Shown: in pieces, positions 1 through 6,476 of the stretch | Layout of the letters: every line of letters starts with the position of its first letter | Position numbering within the stretch: position 1 is the stretch's first letter | Origin: Rheinheimera sp. | GTDB lineage: Bacteria; Pseudomonadota; Gammaproteobacteria; Enterobacterales; Alteromonadaceae | Direction of reading: 5' to 3' | DNA length: 10,000 nt | NCBI RefSeq assembly: GCF_020217005.1 | Contig: NZ_JAIWOI010000125.1 | Coordinates: 1 to 10,000 of the forward strand | The notes under the pieces: generated by a model | Databases searched by the model: none | What the model was told of the DNA's origin: nothing | The model's input: the letters and a program-made list of their open reading frames with translations, nothing else | Program-made: the position numbers and the translations under genes

Positions 1-1
1 G

Positions 2-214
2 ACAAAAGAGGAACTGACTCTATACGCCAGCAAAATTAAACCTGATGGTGTTATAGCAGGTCATGATTACACTATGGGCAACTGGCGCTCTCAACTCAGG
101 TACGGCGTAATGGAAGCGGTGCATGAATTTTGTCAAACTGCAGGCTATCGAATCAAATACCTGACGATGGATTTGTCTGAAAATCAGAGTTTTGTTATTG
201 AAAAAATAGTTTGA
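2..214 (+). CDS. Class I SAM-dependent methyltransferase, C-terminal end (partial, 5' end outside window)
   Basis: An open plus-strand frame runs from the window edge to a TGA at 212-214 and gives the last 70 residues of a protein. It contains KPDGVIAGHDY, then a GVMEAVHEF segment, and ends in a strand-like SFVIEKI. This layout (a 'kpgG.iaGHDy' strand, a 'gV..AV..f' helix and a short hydrophobic C-terminal strand) is typical of the C-terminal half of Methyltransf_24-like class I SAM methyltransferases. The SAM-binding motif I would lie outside the window and cannot be checked. The gene converges on the minus-strand glycan operon and shares a hairpin terminator with it. Many methyltransferases of this type sit in glycan or polysaccharide clusters, so it may be another glycan-modifying enzyme, but the substrate is unknown. 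The frame is secure; the family call is moderate because only a fragment is visible. Confidence 0.75.
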   Translation, partial: TKEELTLYASKIKPDGVIAGHDYTMGNWRSQLRYGVMEAVHEFCQTAGYRIKYLTMDLSENQSFVIEKIV

Positions 215-217
215 TTC

Positions 218-239
218 CAGAGGGGCTAAGGCCCCTCTG
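218..239. terminator. Bidirectional rho-independent-like terminator between convergent genes
   Basis: CAGAGGGGC (218-226) pairs perfectly with GCCCCTCTG (231-239), giving a 9-bp GC-rich stem around the four-base loop TAAG. It lies in the 30-bp gap between the plus-strand methyltransferase stop (214) and the wecE stop (245), so it can serve both. The T-tracts are imperfect: TACTTTC follows on the plus strand, while on the minus strand the run of six T (opposite 201-206) starts about 12 bases after the stem, inside the neighbouring gene. The stem strength and position make it a credible terminator for both transcripts, though not a textbook one. Confidence 0.75.
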
Positions 240-244
240 TACTT

Positions 245-1381
245 TCAGGACTTGCCCAGAAGCTTCATAAGCGATTCTGCGACAAAATCTTGTTGAGTTT
301 CAGAAATCCCAACCCAAAGTGGCAAGCGGATTAATTGTGCAGACAACAGATCTGTATTGCTCATGTTCCCCTCGACCCGACCAAATTTCACGCCTGCAGG
401 TGCGGAATGCAAGGGGACATAGTGAAATACAGCGCCTATACCTAAAGCTTTTAATCCGTCAAGCACAGGCTGACGATCTAAAGCTGGATTCAACACCACA
501 TAATACATGTGAGCGTTGTGAACACAGTCAGAAGGAATTACAGGGCGACTTAACAATCCCATACGTTCAGCATCTGCAAAATGTGCATGGTAGTAGTTCC
601 AACTGCTGAGCCGGCGGCTGGTAATTTGTTTTGCTTCTTCTAATTGTGCCCACAAAAAAGCCGCAATCAGTTCTCCAGGCAAAAAGGAAGAGCCATGCTC
701 CTGCCAGGTGTATTTATCAATTTCTCCACGGAAATACTGACTTCTGTTGGTGCCTTTTTCACGAATAATTTCAGCGGCGGTTGCATAGCGGACATTATTA
801 ACTAACAAGGCGCCCCCCTCACCTGAAATGACATTTTTTGTCTCGTGAAAGCTGAACGCCCCTAAATCGCCCATACTGCCCAGAGTCCGGCCTTTATAAG
901 ACGACATCACGCCCTGAGCGGCGTCTTCTACCACAGCAAGCTCATATTTTTTAGCCAATTGCAATATGGTGTCCATTTCACATGAAACACCTGCGTAGTG
1001 CACCGGCACTATAGCTTTGGTTTTGCTGGTAATAGCAGGAGCAATCAGCTGCTCATCAATGTTCAGAGTATCAGGCCTGATATCGACAAACACAGGTACT
1101 GCGCCTCTGAGCACAAAGGCGTTGGCCGTGGATACAAAAGTGTAGGATGGCATAATCACTTCGTCGCCGGGCTGAATATCCAACAACAAAGCGGACATTT
1201 CTAATGCCGCAGTGCATGAATTTGTAAGCAACGCGCGCTCTGCCCCAGAGTATTGCTGTAACCATTGATGGCATAAAGCAGTAAAAGGTCCATCACCTGC
1301 CAGGCGGCCGTTAAAATGACACTGTGCTATGTTGTACAGCTCTTTGCCTGTCATGTAAGGCCAGTTAAAAGGAATTTTCAT
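245..1381 (-). CDS. wecE: dTDP-4-amino-4,6-dideoxygalactose transaminase (WecE/RffA family)
   Basis: A PLP-dependent aminotransferase of the DegT/DnrJ/EryC1 fold. WecE converts dTDP-4-keto-6-deoxy-D-glucose to dTDP-4-amino-4,6-dideoxy-D-galactose (dTDP-Fuc4N) using glutamate, in the cytoplasm. Counting from the ATG at 1381 (378 aa), the PLP Schiff-base lysine is K182 in FSFHETKN, and the cofactor-ring motif VVEDAAQ has D153 and Q156. Long stretches such as PGDEVIMPSYTFVSTANAF, PVHYAGVSCEMDT and EIIREKGTNRSQ match E. coli WecE closely as I remember it, so the galacto product is favoured over the gluco product of VioA-type enzymes. An in-frame GTG six bases upstream (1387) would overlap the GAGG ribosome binding site; the ATG has GAGG five bases away and matches the E. 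coli N-terminus. It is the last gene of the operon. In enterobacteria it serves enterobacterial common antigen synthesis; here the neighbours suggest flagellin glycan supply. dTDP-glucose synthesis genes (rmlA, rmlB) are not in the window. Confidence 0.94.
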   Translation of the reverse strand: MKIPFNWPYMTGKELYNIAQCHFNGRLAGDGPFTALCHQWLQQYSGAERALLTNSCTAALEMSALLLDIQPGDEVIMPSYTFVSTANAFVLRGAVPVFVDIRPDTLNIDEQLIAPAITSKTKAIVPVHYAGVSCEMDTILQLAKKYELAVVEDAAQGVMSSYKGRTLGSMGDLGAFSFHETKNVISGEGGALLVNNVRYATAAEIIREKGTNRSQYFRGEIDKYTWQEHGSSFLPGELIAAFLWAQLEEAKQITSRRLSSWNYYHAHFADAERMGLLSRPVIPSDCVHNAHMYYVVLNPALDRQPVLDGLKALGIGAVFHYVPLHSAPAGVKFGRVEGNMSNTDLLSAQLIRLPLWVGISETQQDFVAESLMKLLGKS

Positions 1382-1385
1382 ATGC

Positions 1386-1391
1386 ACCTCA
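1386..1391 (-). promoter_or_regulatory. Ribosome binding site fixing the wecE start
   Basis: The minus strand reads TGAGTGAGGTGCATATG. GAGG (opposite 1387-1390) sits five bases before the ATG at 1381-1379, a normal spacing. An alternative GTG at 1387-1385 overlaps the GAGG itself and so is an unlikely start. This argues for a 378-residue WecE beginning MKIPFN. Confidence 0.7.
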
Positions 1392-1392
1392 C

Positions 1393-2067
1393 TCAGAGAT
1401 AATCCCGGTAAGCCGGACCTGTATTAAAGAGCAAATCAATCACGGATACGCCATGAACAAAAGGCTGATGTAACTGAGTATAAGGGCGATAGCCAGAATA
1501 ATTCATCCAACCGACTTCTATACCTGCAGCGGTAAATAACGACTGATCCAGATAAGACATCGCACTAGGGCCGCTTAAATAGCGATCAGCCTGCAGTTGC
1601 TGCGCCAGTTGGATCAAGCGTTCATTACGATCTCCGGTCAATAGGTAATCTTCAGCACGGACTATTCGGGTGCTTATCTGCATCAGCTGGCACAAAGTGC
1701 GCAGCAAAGCTTCATTTAATGCAGATAAAGACTGCCATTGCTGGCGGTACAGTAGAGAGAGTTCGGCGCCATACATGTCAAAATAACGAGCCCTCCCGTA
1801 TTGCTGCTCAATAGTACGCCAGTGCTTAGATTGCCAGCGTTGATCAGCGATTTGAATCTCATTAATGAGCTGTCCAAGATGCAGGTGTCTGACTGGCACA
1901 GTTAACCAGCTAACGCCCTGCGAAGTGAGGACTTTATTTCTGTTGCGCCAATCGTTTTTTGTGTACTGAACTGTGTCATACAGTACAAAAATGTCAGCTT
2001 TACGGATTAAATCAAAATAACCTTTCCAGGGTATGTAGTTGGATTGGCATACCGCAAGAGTTGTCAT
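1393..2067 (-). CDS. WbqC family protein
   Basis: A 224-residue protein of the WbqC-like family (PF08889). Visible family marks are the N-terminal CQSNYIPWKGYFDLI (residues 7-21), YDTVQYTKNDWRNRNK (30-45), WLTVPV (54-59), LSGPSAMSYLD near 164-174, and the C-terminal HGVSVIDLLFNTG (205-217). The length is usual for the family, and no signal peptide or membrane segment is seen, so it should be cytosolic. Members occur in O-antigen, capsule and other glycan clusters beside DegT-type aminotransferases. I know of no firmly established reaction, and none is assigned here. Its start overlaps the stop of the acyltransferase gene by four bases (ATGA, 2064-2067), indicating translational coupling. wecE follows after 11 bp. 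Sitting between an aminotransferase and an acyltransferase, it plausibly helps modify the 4-amino group of the dideoxyhexose, which is inference. Confidence 0.92.
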   Translation of the reverse strand: MTTLAVCQSNYIPWKGYFDLIRKADIFVLYDTVQYTKNDWRNRNKVLTSQGVSWLTVPVRHLHLGQLINEIQIADQRWQSKHWRTIEQQYGRARYFDMYGAELSLLYRQQWQSLSALNEALLRTLCQLMQISTRIVRAEDYLLTGDRNERLIQLAQQLQADRYLSGPSAMSYLDQSLFTAAGIEVGWMNYSGYRPYTQLHQPFVHGVSVIDLLFNTGPAYRDYL

Positions 2068-2726
2068 AGGCAGATGCCTTCTCTGTTATGTTCAGAAACA
2101 CAGCTGGCCGGCGTTCCAAGGTAACGGGATCCTGCGTCTGACGACTTTAACAACAAAGAGTTTGCACCAAGCAACGTTTCATCAGCGACAATAATTTGCT
2201 GAGCTACAACACTGCTAAAACCCAAAAAGCATCTGTCACCTACATGACATTCGCCGCCAAGTACGCTGTGGGCGGCAAAAAAATTGTGGTGCCCGATCTG
2301 AGAGTCATGGCAAATTATGGTACCACTCCAGAAGATATTATGATTGCCAATATGACAAAATGGTTCTATTACAACCGCCGGAAATACAATGCTGTTCTCA
2401 CCTAAATACACGGTCTGGTCTATGTAAGCTTCAGGACTGAGGTAACTATAAAAAATACGGCCATCTTGTTTCAGGCGATCGAACAGCTCTGCTCTTCGCC
2501 TCATATTGGCATATCCTACCGCAATCAAAAATTGTAGCCCTGTATCAAGCACTAGGTGGTCAATGTCTTGATAGGGATAAACAGGTTTGCCACAGAACTC
2601 TGGCTGAGACAAAAATTCACGATCGACAGCGAATCCTCTTACATAGCTGTCAGTTGACGCATCAATCCAATGCGCCAAAATTTTAGCCAGGCTCCCCGTC
2701 CCCACTATAATAACAGGTATACGCAT
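2064..2726 (-). CDS. NeuD/PglD-type sugar acyltransferase (left-handed beta-helix)
   Basis: A 220-residue, probably trimeric, acyl-CoA-dependent transferase. Residues 1-95 form a small Rossmann-like domain beginning IPVIIVGTGSLAKIL, comparable to the UDP-sugar-binding domain of PglD and NeuD. Residues of about 100-205 show hexapeptide-repeat character (VYLGENSIVFPAVVIEP, HIGNHNIFWSG, QIGHHNFFAAHSVLGG, HVGDRCFLGFSSVV, LLGANSLLLK) and end with a LGTPA turn typical of the fold. Candidate catalytic histidines lie in ICHDSQIGHHN, at H140, H146 and H147. PglD N-acetylates the 4-amino group of a UDP-4-amino sugar. By analogy this enzyme could acylate dTDP-Fuc4N made by WecE, taking the place of the GNAT enzyme WecD of the common antigen pathway; no WecD is visible. 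Its ATG directly abuts the preceding stop (TAAATG). The acyl group need not be acetyl. The family is secure; the substrate is inferred. Confidence 0.9.
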   Translation of the reverse strand: MRIPVIIVGTGSLAKILAHWIDASTDSYVRGFAVDREFLSQPEFCGKPVYPYQDIDHLVLDTGLQFLIAVGYANMRRRAELFDRLKQDGRIFYSYLSPEAYIDQTVYLGENSIVFPAVVIEPFCHIGNHNIFWSGTIICHDSQIGHHNFFAAHSVLGGECHVGDRCFLGFSSVVAQQIIVADETLLGANSLLLKSSDAGSRYLGTPASCVSEHNREGICL

Positions 2727-3497
2727 TTACTCTTGCCCCGGCTTGTATAAGCGTTGATCTGCGGGCAAGTAGAATTCGTCAAGACTCGCGGGCATTCTGA
2801 CATTCATCCCAATCAGTTTGCGGCCATTTTCTCCTAATGATTCTATTTGCTGCTTAGTCATCAGTCGTGGAAAATCAAATCGTTGTCGCATATAGGGTCT
2901 GCACAGATTGATGGTTAAAGCATGCCTTGTGTGTTGTGTGTTGTTAACCCCAGCGGCATGTACGAGCCTCGCATTAAAAAGAATCAAGTCGCCTTTACTG
3001 CAAACAAGACGCTGAGCTCGTGCATAGAATTCTTGTTCAGCAGGTAGCTCAGACATTCGATGAGAGCCGGCTAGATAAAAAGTTGCGCCATTTTCCAGCG
3101 TAAAATCATTGAGCGGAATAATGACACCGATGTTACTGACATAATCAGGGATAAAACGCGGGCAATCGACATGGATCCTCGTGCCATAATTACCCTTTTT
3201 GGGGGGCAGGCTCGATGACTGATAGGCGTAGACAATACAATGTGGTGTAAACAACTCTGACAAATAGTTATTCAGCGCACTGTGGTCCAGCAGTGCCAAC
3301 ATGTTTTTGCCACGTGTCATACAGTTGTGAACCATACCCGCATCGAATACATCTGGCCGCAATTGATGATCTTCGTCTATGGCAACTTCAAGTTCAGCTA
3401 AGAGTTGCTCAATCAGATCAGCATGAAACACCGAAGGAACCACTACAGCCCCGACGGTATTAAACTGCTGCTTTATCCGTTCTAACTCTGTCATCAC
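2727..3497 (-). CDS. Phytanoyl-CoA dioxygenase (PhyH) family Fe(II)/2-oxoglutarate oxygenase
   Basis: A 256-residue member of the PhyH family (PF05721), non-haem iron dioxygenases that hydroxylate small molecules using 2-oxoglutarate and O2. The iron-binding triad is visible: H109 and D111 in TRIHVDCPRF, and H180 in NARLVHAAGVNNT. R191 in HTRHALTINL is placed to bind the 2-oxoglutarate carboxylate. The PLNDFTLENGATFYLAGSHR segment (128-147) is the usual strand-turn before the distal histidine. The start is ambiguous: GTG at 3497 or the next codon, ATG at 3494. An AAGG lies six bases from the GTG and nine from the ATG, so either gives nearly the same protein. It follows the methyltransferase gene by about 10 bp and abuts the acyltransferase gene. 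In this setting it most likely hydroxylates a sugar or its N-acyl chain, but the substrate cannot be read from sequence. Confidence 0.92.
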   Translation of the reverse strand: MMTELERIKQQFNTVGAVVVPSVFHADLIEQLLAELEVAIDEDHQLRPDVFDAGMVHNCMTRGKNMLALLDHSALNNYLSELFTPHCIVYAYQSSSLPPKKGNYGTRIHVDCPRFIPDYVSNIGVIIPLNDFTLENGATFYLAGSHRMSELPAEQEFYARAQRLVCSKGDLILFNARLVHAAGVNNTQHTRHALTINLCRPYMRQRFDFPRLMTKQQIESLGENGRKLIGMNVRMPASLDEFYLPADQRLYKPGQE

Positions 3498-3507
3498 TTA
3501 AAACCTT

Positions 3508-4359
3508 TTACTTGGTCAGAATAAATCTCAGATACTTATAAAAATGAGCTGAGACTGGCAACATAGATTGTAGATACTGATCAATGATTTGCGCATAACC
3601 TTCGGGCTGCTGGTTTACCCAGAAGCCCTGATCAACATACCACTCATACTCTACTTCCACTGTCCTGAAGCCTAGCAACTTTGCATAATCAAGCACTTCT
3701 TGTGCCTGAAAGCCCTTAGCCAGAGTTTTACCAGGTTCGGCCTGAGCGAGCGCTGTAGCATCCAATCCAAACTGCTGCTCATAGTTAGAGCCGTTGTCCA
3801 ATGCGCCTTCGATTTCCCTTCGGAGTATTACAGAGCGTTGCTCTGGCTCTAATACTGCACTGGCCTGCAGCATCGAATGTATAAATTCACGATTTGGATT
3901 CAAATCGGTATACAGCACACCGCCTGGTTTTAACACGCGGTAGGCTTCCTGTAAAAACTCCCGATAATCGAACAGATGATCCATAAAAGAATAGGCGGTG
4001 GCAAAATCAAACTGGTTTTCTGCAAATGGTGTTTTTTCTGCTAATGCTTCCACCAGTTTGATATTGCCAGGGCTTAAATCCACCTGAGCCATCATCTCCC
4101 TGGTGATATCTACCCCCACCACTTCATCAAACAAATCGTGGCTCAATGCAATAATAAAACCCGTACCACAACCAAAATCGATCATCTGTTTTTTGTTAGA
4201 TAATCCGGATGTAAGCCGCAGCAAAATGCCTCTGACCTTTTGCTGATTTTCAGGCCTGAAATGTGGGCTTTTCTGGTATTCATTAATTCCTACCAAAAAT
4301 GAGTGTACATAACGGTTTGACTCTAAAGTCTTTTCTCTTAAATCATTGTCATTTGACAT
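3508..4359 (-). CDS. Class I SAM-dependent methyltransferase (Methyltransf_11-like)
   Basis: A 283-residue SAM methyltransferase. Motif I is IDFGCGTG (60-67), the acidic residue that binds the SAM ribose is D84 in VVGVDITREMM, the post-motif acidic region is near PFAENQFDFATAYSFMDHL (111-129), and the late motif is RVLKPGGVLYTDLNPN (141-156). The remaining C-terminal part of about 125 residues has no motif I recognise and probably sets substrate choice. The ATG is preceded by AGAGGT at good spacing within the end of the upstream gene, only 2 bp beyond that gene's stop. Operon position suggests O- or N-methylation of the flagellin glycan, as seen for methylated glycans such as anthrose and the modified viosamine of Pseudomonas syringae flagellin. 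Whether the target is the sugar or its acyl group is unknown. Confidence 0.92.
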   Translation of the reverse strand: MSNDNDLREKTLESNRYVHSFLVGINEYQKSPHFRPENQQKVRGILLRLTSGLSNKKQMIDFGCGTGFIIALSHDLFDEVVGVDITREMMAQVDLSPGNIKLVEALAEKTPFAENQFDFATAYSFMDHLFDYREFLQEAYRVLKPGGVLYTDLNPNREFIHSMLQASAVLEPEQRSVILRREIEGALDNGSNYEQQFGLDATALAQAEPGKTLAKGFQAQEVLDYAKLLGFRTVEVEYEWYVDQGFWVNQQPEGYAQIIDQYLQSMLPVSAHFYKYLRFILTK

Positions 4360-4361
4360 TG

Positions 4362-5399
4362 TTATACCTCTTCCAGTACAAGATCCTGGCCAAATTCAAA
4401 ACTAAATATCACCGTCAAATCCCGAACCAAACGTTTAACAGAAAAATAATCACTAATGATCTGATGGTTTCTTTTTGCCGCACTATCAGCCATAGGTGAA
4501 AAACGAATATTATCAACAGGATAAAGTTCAACACCTATTCGATTAAAAAATGACCAGGTCGAAACACGGGTATCCAGATACACCTTCCTTCCCTGTCCCA
4601 ATAAGTTCACCAGGTTGCCCATGCCATGTTGGCGTGGCGAGGGTAAGATAGCCATATTTACCTGATCTAACCATTGCAGGTACTGATCAAGTGGCACATA
4701 GTCAAGCAATGGCATAAAGCGTTCGCCAAAACACAACTTTCCGTGCTCAGCGACAGTTTTGATGTAGTCTAAATCTCCTCGAGGGTAAACTAATGGGCAA
4801 AAAATCTGTAGCTCTCCGTCGTCATTGGCTTTCAACATATCTAAATACTCAATGTGCTGATTTTCTCTGACAGCTGAATGCCCTAGCAGGATTCGGCAGT
4901 TTCCTGCAGATTTTGCACTTAAGTCATCACCGTGAAACAGCGTTGTATTGTAAAAAAAGCTACGGATATGTCGGCCAGTCACTCCATACATGGACCTGAC
5001 CATAGTCATTTCCTCATCAAGAATATTAACCAAATAAGGAACATGTCGCATCACGTACCTATGGTCATCGTTGTACATCTCAGGGTAATAAAAATCACCG
5101 CCCCACATCACCCAAATTGATTTCTGCAGATAGTCAGGATGTTCACACAAAATTCTGTGAACTTTGTCACGCTTTAAACCATGCAGAATAATTTTGTCCG
5201 ATTGAGCCATATATCCGCGTAACACTTCAAAATCATCGTCTGTATGTAAAAATTCGGCGCCATGTTCAGGCGTCAAACCATATTGGTAACGCTTACTGGT
5301 AATGAAAGTGAACTTGTGATTTGTAGCATCAAAATGTTTAGCAACGAAATCGATAAATGCCGGTGTAAACTTATCTAATGTCATGATATGTAAAATCAT
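4362..5399 (-). CDS. WecF-like 4-acetamido-4,6-dideoxygalactose (Fuc4NAc) transferase, GT56 family
   Basis: A 345-residue protein resembling WecF, the TDP-Fuc4NAc:lipid II transferase that adds the third sugar of the enterobacterial common antigen repeat (PF07429). Shared features are KIILHG near 69-74, WVMWGGDFYYPEMY (96-109, matching the WGADLY of WecF), RILLGHSAVRENQHIEYL (169-186, matching the VGNSGDRSNEHI stretch), CPLVYPRGDLDYI (201-213) and ILPSPRQHGMGNLVNLLGQG (251-270, matching the ARQQGIGTLCLLIQAG stretch). No signal peptide is seen; WecF acts at the cytoplasmic face of the membrane. The start is ATG with GCAGGA eight bases upstream. WecE, which makes the precursor of this enzyme's sugar donor, lies in the same operon, so the pair probably makes and transfers Fuc4NAc or a modified form. 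The acceptor here may be a flagellin-linked sugar rather than a lipid carrier, which is inference. I leave the symbol blank because orthology of function is not shown. Confidence 0.9.
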   Translation of the reverse strand: MILHIMTLDKFTPAFIDFVAKHFDATNHKFTFITSKRYQYGLTPEHGAEFLHTDDDFEVLRGYMAQSDKIILHGLKRDKVHRILCEHPDYLQKSIWVMWGGDFYYPEMYNDDHRYVMRHVPYLVNILDEEMTMVRSMYGVTGRHIRSFFYNTTLFHGDDLSAKSAGNCRILLGHSAVRENQHIEYLDMLKANDDGELQIFCPLVYPRGDLDYIKTVAEHGKLCFGERFMPLLDYVPLDQYLQWLDQVNMAILPSPRQHGMGNLVNLLGQGRKVYLDTRVSTWSFFNRIGVELYPVDNIRFSPMADSAAKRNHQIISDYFSVKRLVRDLTVIFSFEFGQDLVLEEV

Positions 5400-5411
5400 T
5401 TCTAAAATCCT

Positions 5412-5428
5412 GCAAGCCAGTTGCTTGC
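5412..5428 (-). other. Small hairpin next to the ribosome binding site of the WecF-like gene
   Basis: GCAAGC (5412-5417) and GCTTGC (5423-5428) form a 6-bp stem with a five-base loop in the 57-bp spacer between the Stealth and WecF-like genes. On the minus strand the stem ends at the GCAGGA used as Shine-Dalgarno sequence. A second short palindrome, TAGTAC-CAG-GTACTA (5445-5459), overlaps the Stealth stop codon. Neither is followed by a T-tract, so they are not good terminators. They could affect translation or mRNA processing, or be chance. Confidence 0.25.
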
Positions 5429-5456
5429 TGTTATCTCGTTAATTTAGTACCAGGTA

Positions 5457-6428
5457 CTACGACACCGGCAACTCACACTCTTTTTCACTGAGTAATGCAG
5501 GGCCACACAGCTTATCAAGATAAGCTTTGACCCATAAAACTCTTGGGTACAAGGATTGAAATTCATTAAGACAAAACATGACTCTTTCGCCGCTGGGAAA
5601 AAGGTTCAGCAGGAACTGTATTTTTTCCGGAGCGCCAACCCGGCACAACTCAAAACTGAAATGCACCATTTTCTCAGTTGGCTCCAATTGCTGTTTCAGA
5701 TAACCGACCAGATAATGATTCAGCAGTGCTTCCACAAGAAACTGACTTTCATGCCGGAACTTATGATGCAGATTATTCAGAAATGCGTTGGGGTGCCTTT
5801 GCCACAATGCCTTGATCAAACTTTTCGTCATAGGCTGAAAACCATGGCTGATCATTATGTGATGCTCAGGTTTAAATCCCTCAAGCTGCGCTGAAGCTAA
5901 AACGCCCTGCTGAAACAAAGTGAGTGTTTTCTGCTCAGAAAACGATACCCAGTCTCCATAGGTCACAGGCAATCCATTTTTTTGAAAGAAAAAGCTTTTA
6001 TCAACGGCATGACCAAACATAAAGTCATCGTTCGCATAAATAAAGTGTTCAGAAAGCTGTGGAATACGGCCGATTAAACTGGCGATGGCCCTTGTGTTAA
6101 AACTTGGCAGATACGTCTCATAACCAGAGAATAACTGTTCATGATCAATAATCTCGATTCTGTCTTGGGATATAAGGTTTTGCTGCAAAAACTGCGGGAA
6201 TTGTTTGTCTACAACTAACCAAATTTTTCTATACCAGGGTGCATGTTGCTTGATAGAGCGCAGACAATATTTTAGCTCATCGGTCTGATTAAAACGCAAT
6301 GGACTGGTAGATTGTTCAGCATTGATTTCAGAGTGAAGCCTGAAATCATTCAGGTAGTGAGCCCTCTTTGCCTGATGCGTAGGGTCTTGGCCATCAACCC
6401 AAAGAATCACAAAATCTACGTCAATCAT
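5457..6428 (-). CDS. Stealth family sugar-phosphate transferase
   Basis: A 323-residue Stealth protein. Members transfer a hexose-1-phosphate from a nucleotide sugar to a sugar hydroxyl, making phosphodiester linkages; the family includes capsule polymerases of Neisseria and Actinobacillus and the human GlcNAc-1-phosphotransferase. The conserved regions appear in order: CR1 is VDFVILWVDGQDP (4-16). CR2 includes RFNQTDELKYCLRSI (45-59), then LPSFNTRAI (107-115), then EHFIYANDDFMFG (127-139) with the paired aspartates. CR3 includes HHIMISHGFQPM (189-200) and HHKFRHESQF (221-230). A CR4-like RVMFCLNEF follows at 282-290. The start is firm: an in-frame TGA immediately precedes the ATG, and AGGT lies five bases upstream. 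It is the first gene behind a sigma-28 promoter, so it should be expressed with flagellin. A phosphate-linked sugar on flagellin is the simplest inference; the donor and acceptor are unknown. Confidence 0.92.
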   Translation of the reverse strand: MIDVDFVILWVDGQDPTHQAKRAHYLNDFRLHSEINAEQSTSPLRFNQTDELKYCLRSIKQHAPWYRKIWLVVDKQFPQFLQQNLISQDRIEIIDHEQLFSGYETYLPSFNTRAIASLIGRIPQLSEHFIYANDDFMFGHAVDKSFFFQKNGLPVTYGDWVSFSEQKTLTLFQQGVLASAQLEGFKPEHHIMISHGFQPMTKSLIKALWQRHPNAFLNNLHHKFRHESQFLVEALLNHYLVGYLKQQLEPTEKMVHFSFELCRVGAPEKIQFLLNLFPSGERVMFCLNEFQSLYPRVLWVKAYLDKLCGPALLSEKECELPVS

Positions 6429-6476
6429 TCAGAACCTATGATGTCAAATACCTGTGCAACCAGTCAGCATAAATAG

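Noticed and set aside
319..609. Plus-strand open frame of 96 codons
   Set aside because: It is antisense to wecE, where the minus-strand protein matches the family throughout.
1379..1387. GTG start for wecE at 1387
   Set aside because: It overlaps the Shine-Dalgarno GAGG; the ATG at 1381 has proper spacing and matches the N-terminus of E. coli WecE.
3196..3206. Homopolymer run (five T then six G) inside the PhyH gene, considered as a phase-variation tract or slippery site
   Set aside because: Six G is short for a contingency tract. On the coding strand the bases read as CCC CCC AAA AAG, which is not in register for a known -1 slippery heptamer, and the frame stays intact on both sides.
5556..5894. 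Plus-strand open frame of 112 codons
   Set aside because: It lies wholly antisense inside the Stealth gene, whose conserved motifs fill the same bases; its translation resembles no family I know.
6061..6082. Plus-strand GGCCGATTAAA, considered as another FliA -10 box
   Set aside because: It is an imperfect match inside the Stealth coding region, and the plus strand has no gene downstream.
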